A DNA stretch of 11,008 nucleotides from CAYTEO01 sp964436825 (GTDB taxonomy: Bacteria; Krumholzibacteriota; Krumholzibacteriia; LZORAL124-64-63): NCBI GenBank assembly GCA_964436825.1, contig CAYTEO010000066.1:1-11008 (forward strand). The letters run 5' to 3'. The notes under the pieces are model-generated. The model was not told the origin of the DNA, did no database searches, and saw nothing but the letters and a program-made list of their open reading frames with translations. A program made the position numbers and the translations under genes. Shown here one piece after another: positions 1-6,769 of the stretch; the stretch's first letter is position 1, and each line of letters starts with the position of its first letter.

Positions 1-2058
1 CTTGGATCCCACCAGCAGGTAACTCGTCCCCGGCAGTGCCAGCAGGCTCCCGAAGTAACGAGGGATCTTGTCCTGGCTCGCCGCGTTCCACCGCTCCCAG
101 GCCCAGTCCCCACTATCATCCTGGCTTCCGCGCCAGAGATCAGAATACCATGTTCCATCGGATTTGTTCGCCACCGTCACGAACAGGAACCCATCATCCA
201 GGAACACCAGGGCGGTCTCCTTATATGGTCCTTTCTTGTCGTAGTAGGCCTGGATATCTTGATCTATCTCCTCGCCGGTAACGTCCTCGTCGTAGGGATC
301 GTCCGGCCCGATACCGGCGAGGTACCGGATCACAACCGTCTGGCGCTCGGTGGTGCTTTCCGGCTTGGCCTGGCGGATCGCGTAGAGAGTGTCCTCGAAC
401 ACTGCCAGACCGAGGACGCCGCGCGGGGTTTTCGTGGATCTGTCCCACCACCGGAAGGAACGGTTATCGGAACCGGCGGACACGAACGTGCCAAAGTCAT
501 AGGACCCGGCCACGAGCCGGCCATCGGTGGTCATCGTCAGCGCCGCGACCGCCATCAGATTGGCACCCCGGGACTGCCAGCCCGAGGCCGTCGAACCGTC
601 GGCGTTGATCTGGTGCCATGTCCCGCCGCCGTCCGTGCTGAGCAACGGGTTGTGATACAGCCAGGCGATCACCCGCTGGGGATCGCCGGGACAGACGACC
701 AGCGGGATGGTCGACATGAAGTGGTAATTGTCCAGCCATCCCAGCTCGTGATCCCCGAAGTAGATCGGTTCGTCCACCGAGCAGTCGTTCATCGGCAGGT
801 ACCAGTAGAAGGGACCGTCGTCGTTTCTCGACTGGCTGAAGATGTGACGCCACTGGGGACCGGACGCGCAATCCCGATCGAGCATGTAATAGCCACCGAG
901 ATAACCGAAATCGATCGTGGTGGTGCCACGACGTTCTCCCACGTACACCACGTCGCTGCTCGTCCCGTCTCCGGCAACCACGGTCAGGCGGGTCAAGTCG
1001 AAGTCCTGGTCCCTCAACAAGTCCTCCCACTGGGTCACGCCCCCTTCGATGGGAACCACCGGCGCATCCGTTGCAAGCGGGCCCCACGTGCGCGCAGCGG
1101 TGACGTTGAACGTGTCCACCGTGGCATGTAACTCACTCTCCACCGGGCTACGGTGCTGCAGGCTATAGAGCATCGATCCGGCGCCGAAGGCCACACCCCA
1201 GGCGTTGTTGGGCCAGATTACATCCGGACCCCTCTTGTCCAGCCCGTTGAGGTCTTCCCAAGAAGAACTATCCGTATCGTACAGGAAGAAACCACCCTCC
1301 GAGGCCACGGCTACGTACCCCACACCGTTCACCACCGTCGCCGCGACCTGCCGGATGTGACCAATGTTGGGCATCGGCAGGTCACCGACGGGCTGCAGGG
1401 TGTCCTGCACGTGATCGCTGTCCAGACACAGACGCCACATCGAGTAGATCTCGTCGGGAGAAGACTCGAAACCGTCAAAGGTGCCCCCGCTCAACTCCGG
1501 ATACGTCCCGGGGATGGTTTCCGACTGTCCCCGCGACGATCCCGCTCCCACCCACAGGATGTGTTCCACCGGATCGTAGGCCAGCGAGGAGAAGGGAATG
1601 GGGTCGATGCTCGTCCCCTCATCTACCGTATACGTGTAGCTGTAATGCGTGCGCGAGGTCAGCAGTTGCCACGTATCGCTCCCGTCGGGCAGGAAGAACA
1701 ACCCACCCAGCGTCGCCGCGTAGATGCCGCGCCGGGATGGGGCGATACCGGGCTGGTTCCGCAGCACCAGCAGGTCGTCCACGTAGGTCACCTTCCCCCC
1801 CGTGGTGTCCACCAGGCCCTGCCAGAACGGTGACCAGTGCTCGCCTCCATCCAGGGAACGGTACACACCGCACACGTCCCCCCCGATGTAGACGGTGTTT
1901 GGATCGTCCGGATCGAAGCACAGAGCGTGGACCTGACCCGCCACCCCCGGCCCGATGGGTGTCGTGGTCGCAAGGGACGGTCGCGCCCCCGGCAACGACA
2001 GCAGGCTAGCGAGAAACACGATCAGGCAGGCAGGCAGGCAGGCAGGCAGGCAATGCAT
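1..2058 (-). CDS. Secreted Asp-box (BNR) beta-propeller protein, C-terminus outside window
   Basis: I translated this frame codon by codon and found no stop over 686 codons; it continues past the left edge. ATG at 2058 is the only usual start, because an in-frame TGA lies upstream at 2091-2089. The N-terminus is a signal peptide: MHCLPACLPACL, then a hydrophobic core (IVFLASLLSL), with likely cleavage after PSLA at residue 30. The mature protein has repeated beta-strand segments and two clear Asp-boxes, RSLDGGEHW (about residues 67-75) and STDGGGTW (about 474-481). Phrases such as DPDDPNTVYIGGDVCGVYRS are typical of sialidase/VPS10/GH74-like propellers. No catalytic residues can be assigned, so glycosidase activity is not claimed; binding or structural roles are equally possible. 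It probably acts outside the cytoplasm. Base composition is visibly less GC-rich than the neighbouring genes. The gene is transcribed divergently from hutU. The start is uncertain because a slippable repeat lies inside the signal peptide and the Shine-Dalgarno at 2058 is poor. Confidence 0.85.
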   Translation of the reverse strand, partial: MHCLPACLPACLIVFLASLLSLPGARPSLATTTPIGPGVAGQVHALCFDPDDPNTVYIGGDVCGVYRSLDGGEHWSPFWQGLVDTTGGKVTYVDDLLVLRNQPGIAPSRRGIYAATLGGLFFLPDGSDTWQLLTSRTHYSYTYTVDEGTSIDPIPFSSLAYDPVEHILWVGAGSSRGQSETIPGTYPELSGGTFDGFESSPDEIYSMWRLCLDSDHVQDTLQPVGDLPMPNIGHIRQVAATVVNGVGYVAVASEGGFFLYDTDSSSWEDLNGLDKRGPDVIWPNNAWGVAFGAGSMLYSLQHRSPVESELHATVDTFNVTAARTWGPLATDAPVVPIEGGVTQWEDLLRDQDFDLTRLTVVAGDGTSSDVVYVGERRGTTTIDFGYLGGYYMLDRDCASGPQWRHIFSQSRNDDGPFYWYLPMNDCSVDEPIYFGDHELGWLDNYHFMSTIPLVVCPGDPQRVIAWLYHNPLLSTDGGGTWHQINADGSTASGWQSRGANLMAVAALTMTTDGRLVAGSYDFGTFVSAGSDNRSFRWWDRSTKTPRGVLGLAVFEDTLYAIRQAKPESTTERQTVVIRYLAGIGPDDPYDEDVTGEEIDQDIQAYYDKKGPYKETALVFLDDGFLFVTVANKSDGTWYSDLWRGSQDDSGDWAWERWNAASQDKIPRYFGSLLALPGTSYLLVGSK
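2023..2052. repeat. Tetranucleotide tract (CAGG)7.5 inside signal-peptide coding region
   Basis: Seven perfect CAGG units (2023-2050) are followed by CA. On the minus strand this reads CCTG/TGCC repeats within codons 3-12 of the secreted Asp-box protein. Four is not a multiple of three, so gain or loss of one unit shifts the frame. The 12-nt super-period encodes Cys-Leu-Pro-Ala in any frame, so all three frames stay open and hydrophobic through the tract. Tracts of this type are known contingency loci in phase-variable surface genes of other bacteria. Confidence 0.9.
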
Positions 2059-2089
2059 GTCCCGTGCCGAGACGGCGCGACGAATGTCT

Positions 2090-2104
2090 CATGGGATCCC
2101 CCTC
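2090..2104 (-). promoter_or_regulatory. Alternative Shine-Dalgarno and ATG, currently out of frame
   Basis: On the minus strand GAGGGGGA (2104-2097) lies 4 nt before an ATG (2092-2090). This is a clearly better ribosome binding site than the sequence before the ATG at 2058. With the repeat count seen here, this start encodes MRHSSRRLGTGHALPACLPA and stops at TAG (2008-2006) after 28 residues. Loss of one 4-nt unit would bring it into frame with the mature secreted protein. It would then supply a signal peptide with a basic n-region (MRHSSRR). Confidence 0.5.
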
Positions 2105-2142
2105 ATGCAGACACAAGACCAAAATCAGCAGCGAATATGGGC

Positions 2143-2186
2143 GGGATCCTGAGTGTGATCCCATTCGGATGAGATGTCAATATGAT
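2143..2186. promoter_or_regulatory. Possible divergent promoter/operator between Asp-box gene and hutU
   Basis: Minus strand: TTGACA (2179-2174) is a perfect -35 hexamer, but the matching -10 region (around 2151-2156) is weak. Plus strand: TATGAT (2181-2186) is a fair -10 for hutU with no good -35. An inverted repeat, GGGATC (2143-2148) and GATCCC (2157-2162) with 8 nt between, overlaps the minus-strand -10 region and could be an operator. The wider 2059-2298 interval holds no convincing gene. Confidence 0.3.
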
Positions 2187-2298
2187 CGGGGGCATCGATA
2201 CCCTCACCTCCCCCTGTCCCTCCCCGCCCGGATTCGCTATCATTCACCCCGCCCGAGAAGGAACCCACGTCCAGCAACCAGAGACCGGGAGCCACGCC

Positions 2299-4343
<2,045 letters not shown>

Positions 4344-4347
<4 letters not shown>

Positions 4348-5282
4348 AGCCGCCCGCGGAACGGCTGACCCGGCCGACGGTCCCGGAGCTGGACGCCATC
4401 CTGGGCGAGGCGCTGCCGGTGCTGGACGACGGTTTCGTCCGCGTCGTCGACTACATGGGCGACGACCGCGCCGTCGTCCAGGCGGCCCGCGTCTCCTACG
4501 GCGCCGGCACGAAGCTCGTCAGCGAGGACCGCGGCCTGATCCGCTACCTGATGCGCCACCGCCACACCACACCGTTCGAGATGTGCGAGCTGAAGCTCCA
4601 CGTCCGCGTCCCCATGGACGCCTGGCGCCAGTGGATCCGCCACCGCACCGCATCGGTCAACGAGTACAGCACCCGCTACTCCATCGCCATCGACGCCGCC
4701 CACCGCACCGCGCCGGACCAGTGGCGCAGCCAGGCCACCGGGAACAAGCAGGGCAGCGGCGGCCCCCTGGACCCGGCGGTCGGCGAGGGCCTGTCGGAGC
4801 GGGAGCGGGAACTGCAGGAGCTGGCCCGCCGCGTCTACCGGGAGCGCCTCGAAGCCGGCGTCGCCCGCGAGCAGGCCCGCAAGGACCTGCCGCTGTGCAC
4901 CTACACCGAGGCCTACTGGAAGATCGACCTGCACAACCTGCTGCACTTCCTGGCCCTGCGCATGGACCCCCACGCCCAGAAGGAGATCCGCGACTACGCC
5001 ACGGTCATCGGCGAGCAGATCGTGGCCCGCTGGGTCCCGCTGACCTGGGAGGCGTTCCTGGACTACCGGTTCCACGCCCGGACCCTCTCGCGGATCGAGG
5101 GGGAGATCCTGGCCGCCATCGGCGCCGGCGACCGCGAGCGGGCCCTGGCCGTGGCCCGCGAGGCGGGCTGGCTGGAGCCGGGCCGCGGCGGCGTACTGCG
5201 GCGTCACCGGGAGCGGGCCGAGTTCGAGGCCAAGCTCCTGTCCTGGAACCTGGAGGTGCCCTGGCGGGATCTGCTGGGATGA
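4344..5282 (+). CDS. thyX: Flavin-dependent thymidylate synthase
   Basis: ThyX makes dTMP from dUMP in the cytoplasm, taking the methyl carbon from methylenetetrahydrofolate and reducing power from NADPH through FAD, and releasing tetrahydrofolate. The 312-aa protein carries the ThyX signature RHRTASVNEYSTR at residues 99-111; by comparison with the Thermotoga enzyme, Ser109 and Arg111 are the substrate-binding residues. The downstream segment LLHFLALRMDPHAQKEIR (about 199-216) is also typical of the family. The start is GTG at 4344, overlapping the hutU stop, with AGGGAG 7 nt upstream inside hutU. The protein is longer than minimal ThyX (about 220-250 aa): it has an N-terminal lead-in and a C-terminal arginine-rich extension. 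Pairing with hutU is not a standard operon; both pathways touch one-carbon and folate metabolism, which is only a possible reason. The last 55 nt are duplicated after the N gap, which looks like an assembly effect. Confidence 0.96.
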
Positions 5283-5288
5283 TCAGGC
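5234..5288 (+). repeat. 55-bp direct repeat, copy 1 (contig end)
   Basis: These 55 bases end exactly at the start of the N run and are identical to 5389-5443, which begin exactly at the end of the N run. They cover the last codons of thyX. The exact placement at both gap edges points to a shared k-mer at two contig ends rather than a biological repeat. Confidence 0.95.
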
Positions 5289-5388
5289 NNNNNNNNNNNN
5301 NNNNNNNNNNNNNNNNNNNNNNNNNNNNNNNNNNNNNNNNNNNNNNNNNNNNNNNNNNNNNNNNNNNNNNNNNNNNNNNNNNNNNNNN
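5289..5388. other. Assembly gap of 100 Ns
   Basis: Exactly 100 Ns, the conventional placeholder for a gap of unknown size. Both flanks carry the same 55 bp, so the contigs probably overlap and nothing may be missing. The whole gene-free interval 5283-5661 holds this gap, the second repeat copy, two GC-rich hairpins and the AT-rich promoter block of the next gene. Confidence 0.97.
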
Positions 5389-5443
5389 GCTCCTGTCCTG
5401 GAACCTGGAGGTGCCCTGGCGGGATCTGCTGGGATGATCAGGC
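5389..5443 (+). repeat. 55-bp direct repeat, copy 2 (contig start)
   Basis: Identical to 5234-5288. It encodes the thyX tail (LLSWNLEVPWRDLLG and stop) without the rest of the gene, so it should not be annotated as a second thyX fragment. Confidence 0.95.
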
Positions 5444-5476
5444 CCCGGCCGGCGCGATCCGTCCCCCGCCGCGCCG

Positions 5477-5498
5477 GGTGGCCGAACGGACGGCCACC
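5477..5498 (+). terminator. Hairpin after thyX, possible terminator
   Basis: GGTGGCCG (5477-5484) and CGGCCACC (5491-5498) form a perfect 8-bp stem with a 6-nt loop, a few tens of bases after the thyX stop once the duplicated contig end is collapsed. There is no U-tract, so termination is uncertain. Confidence 0.45.
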
Positions 5499-5511
5499 GG
5501 GCGCCGGAGCG

Positions 5512-5536
5512 CCGGCCGGGAGTGGCTCCCGGCTGG
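5512..5536 (+). terminator. Second GC-rich hairpin after thyX
   Basis: GCCGGGAG (5515-5522) pairs with CTCCCGGC (5526-5533) around a TGG loop. The stem extends to 11 bp with one G-U pair. It has no U-tract. Together with the hairpin at 5477-5498 it likely separates the hutU-thyX transcript from the next gene. Confidence 0.45.
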
Positions 5537-5562
5537 ACGGTACGTTCCCCTACCTCCCTGCG

Positions 5563-5629
5563 TGACAATCGATTGCGCATAATGTTGACAATATCGATCT
5601 TTGCTGTATCCATGTGACAACGATTGTCA
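5563..5629 (+). promoter_or_regulatory. Three TGACAA operator-like sites around a promoter
   Basis: TGACAA occurs at 5563-5568, 5586-5591 and 5615-5620, each followed within 1-3 nt by CGAT. The third site is a perfect inverted repeat, TGACAA-CGA-TTGTCA (5615-5629), and the first contains the palindrome CAATCGATTG. The second overlaps the putative -35 and the third the expected start of transcription, an arrangement typical of repressor control. The third site resembles a degenerate Fur-family 7-1-7 box, but the regulator cannot be named. Confidence 0.5.
5585..5612 (+). promoter_or_regulatory. Sigma-70-like promoter of the 236-aa secreted protein gene
   Basis: A perfect TTGACA (5585-5590) is followed after 16 nt by TATCCA (5607-5612). 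It sits in an AT-rich island within otherwise very GC-rich DNA, about 50 nt upstream of the start codon at 5662. Confidence 0.5.
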
Positions 5630-5661
5630 TGTTCAGTTTCACCGCAGGAGGTACCCCCCGT

Positions 5662-6372
5662 ATGAAGACCTTGCTCACGACCTCGACGATCCTGATGCTC
5701 GCCGCCGTCGCCCTGGCCGGCCCGCCCCTGACCGGCACCTACGACTCCACCGACATGGGCGGTCCCGTCCTCATCGGCCACTACAGCGAGTCGTGGACCG
5801 TCCCGTTCGGCAACATCCTCTCGGGGACGACCCTGAACGCCCAGTCCTGGGACGGGATGAACCTCGGCACCCAGTGGAGCTACTCCTGTGGCACCCTGGC
5901 CAGCGACGCCGTCCTGCTGCAGGACACCGTCGACGCCAACGGCAACGGTTCCCGGACCTACATGAAGACCTTCGTCGGAGGCACGCTGTGGCTCAGCGGC
6001 GACGGCCCCTGGGGCAACGGCGAGCCCTACTACAGCGGACCCATCACCTCGTACACCGAGTTCGAGACGATCCAGTTCGTGGGCGGCGTGCGGACCCACG
6101 CGGTCACCAACGTCCAGGCCACCGCGAGTCTCGACGGCTTCCCGGGCAGCTGCGTCGCCTTCACCGTCGGCAACGGCGTCGAGATCGGCAGCACCGACTT
6201 CGGTCAGTCCCTGCCGTCGACCTACCCCGGCTTCCTGGACCCGGACACCTGCAGCCCCGACCGCAACCTCGGAGGCTGGTGGGACATGATGACCATGTCG
6301 CTCTACATCGCCGGCTGCGAGGTGGCCAACGAGGCGCCGACCTGGGGAGAGGTCAAGCGGATGTACCGTTGA
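5662..6372 (+). CDS. Secreted protein of unknown function with TWGEVKRMYR tail
   Basis: The 236-aa protein starts with a signal peptide: MKTLL, a hydrophobic core (STILMLAAVALA) and likely cleavage at ALA-GPPL near residue 19. The mature part is rich in Gly, Thr, Ser, aromatic residues and Asp, suggesting a beta-rich exported protein. It has five cysteines (in SCGTL, SCVAF, DTCSPD, AGCEV and nearby context), some possibly disulfide-bonded. I do not recognise a domain. The C-terminus, EAPTWGEVKRMYR, is a basic, aromatic tail; I recall similar tails on exported proteins of some FCB-type lineages, but cannot confirm it here. The start at 5662 has AGGAGGT 9 nt upstream. The frame is open back to a GTG at 5614, but that would bury the signal peptide and lies in the operator region. 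The gene is monocistronic: its own promoter is upstream and a strong hairpin follows. Confidence 0.82.
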   Translation: MKTLLTTSTILMLAAVALAGPPLTGTYDSTDMGGPVLIGHYSESWTVPFGNILSGTTLNAQSWDGMNLGTQWSYSCGTLASDAVLLQDTVDANGNGSRTYMKTFVGGTLWLSGDGPWGNGEPYYSGPITSYTEFETIQFVGGVRTHAVTNVQATASLDGFPGSCVAFTVGNGVEIGSTDFGQSLPSTYPGFLDPDTCSPDRNLGGWWDMMTMSLYIAGCEVANEAPTWGEVKRMYR

Positions 6373-6397
6373 TCGCCAGGCGCCGGCGACCGACACG

Positions 6398-6426
6398 ACG
6401 GGCCGTCCCTCCGCGGGGCGGCCCGT
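6398..6426. terminator. Bidirectional hairpin between convergent genes
   Basis: ACGGGCCGTCCC (6398-6409) pairs with GGGGCGGCCCGT (6415-6426) in a 12-bp stem with one G-U pair and a 5-nt loop. It lies 25 nt past the stop of the plus-strand secreted protein and past the end of the minus-strand glycosyltransferase operon, so it can serve both. There is no U-tract on either strand. Confidence 0.65.
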
Positions 6427-6450
6427 TCGCTGGTCTGTCGGGGAATGAGC

Positions 6451-6467
6451 ACTCCTAGCCTAGGAGT
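6451..6467 (-). promoter_or_regulatory. Candidate bacterial SECIS stem-loop
   Basis: On the minus strand ACTCCTA-GGC-TAGGAGT forms a perfect 7-bp stem with a 3-nt loop. The loop starts 29 nt after the in-frame TGA at 6492-6490, and its first base is G. Published rules for bacterial SECIS elements, as I recall them, ask for a short apical loop with G in its first two positions about 16-37 nt from the UGA, on a stem of at least 4 bp; all are met. Alternatively it is a small terminator hairpin, although a larger hairpin follows at 6398-6426. Confidence 0.45.
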
Positions 6468-6492
6468 AGTAGTCGATGGTCGTGCAGCCTCA
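6460..6492 (-). other. Possible selenocysteine TGA and 9-codon extension to TAG
   Basis: The TGA that ends the 92-aa reading frame (6492-6490) is followed in frame by GCTTIDYYS and then TAG (6462-6460). Reading through gives ...YDRIWDG-U-GCTTIDYYS, 102 residues, with a Sec-Gly-Cys motif. Six other genes in the window end in TGA, so TGA is a stop in this genome and general recoding is excluded. Readthrough would need the local stem-loop at 6451-6467. Confidence 0.45.
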
Positions 6493-6768
6493 CCCGTCCC
6501 AGATGCGGTCGTAGGCGGCGATCCGCTCGTCGATGAAGCCTTGGGCCTGCTTCCTCGTCTTGAAGGGCCGCAGGACGACCTCGTCGGGACCGGGGTACTC
6601 CAGGACCGCCCACTGGCGGCCGCGCTTGAGCAGGACGATCTCCCCCGCGCAGCCGGTGGGGCGGCGGTCGACGGCCTGGAACTCGTCCGCCAGCGCCTCC
6701 CACTGCCTGCGCGGCAGGGGGGTGATGGCTCCGTCGGCCAGCTTCGCGAGCAACGTCTCCAGCTTCAT
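6490..6768 (-). CDS. Small conserved-looking protein, candidate selenoprotein (92 aa to TGA)
   Basis: The start ATG at 6768 has GGAGGAGGG a few bases upstream and lies 1 nt after the stop of the GT39-like gene, so this is the last gene of the glycosyltransferase operon. The protein begins MKLETLLAKLADG and ends with a predicted beta-strand region (EIVLLKRGRQWAVLEY, DEVVLRPFKT) and a helix (KQAQGFIDERIAAYDRIWDG). It has no signal peptide or membrane segment and is probably cytoplasmic. Function unknown. The TGA at 6490 may not be the end: nine further sense codons starting Gly-Cys lead to TAG at 6460, with a SECIS-like stem-loop. I have a weak memory of small proteins ending WDGCGC-x-x-x-Y-Y, where Cys would occupy the TGA position; this is not verified. 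If correct, the full gene is 6460-6768. If not, it is an ordinary 92-aa protein. Confidence 0.8.
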   Translation of the reverse strand: MKLETLLAKLADGAITPLPRRQWEALADEFQAVDRRPTGCAGEIVLLKRGRQWAVLEYPGPDEVVLRPFKTRKQAQGFIDERIAAYDRIWDG

Positions 6769-6769
6769 C

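Noticed and set aside
259..1131. 290-codon plus-strand frame opposite the Asp-box gene
   Set aside because: The minus strand is open for 686 codons with Asp-box motifs and a signal peptide, so this frame is a shadow.
2023..2052. CRISPR or larger tandem array from the CAGG repeats
   Set aside because: The unit is only 4 bp with no spacers; it is a simple sequence repeat within a coding region.
2182..2298. Upstream extension of hutU to an ATG at 2182
   Set aside because: The extra 39 residues are not urocanase-like, and the ATG at 2299 has a good ribosome binding site 7 nt away.
5389..5443. Second thyX fragment, tandem duplication or attachment site
   Set aside because: The repeat abuts the N run exactly on both sides and is 55 bp long, which fits overlapping contig ends better than a biological duplication.
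5613..5629. CRP-type site starting TGTGA
   Set aside because: Only the left half matches; the right half reads TTGTCA, which is not a TCACA half-site at the required spacing.
5614..5661. GTG start at 5614 for the 236-aa secreted protein
   Set aside because: It would place 16 residues before the signal peptide, lies inside the third operator-like repeat, and has no ribosome binding site; ATG 5662 has AGGAGGT.
6490..6492. TGA as tryptophan through a variant genetic code
   Set aside because: hutU, thyX, the 236-aa protein, GT4, GT9 and the TPR gene all end in TGA, several of them in start-overlapping junctions, so TGA is a normal stop here.
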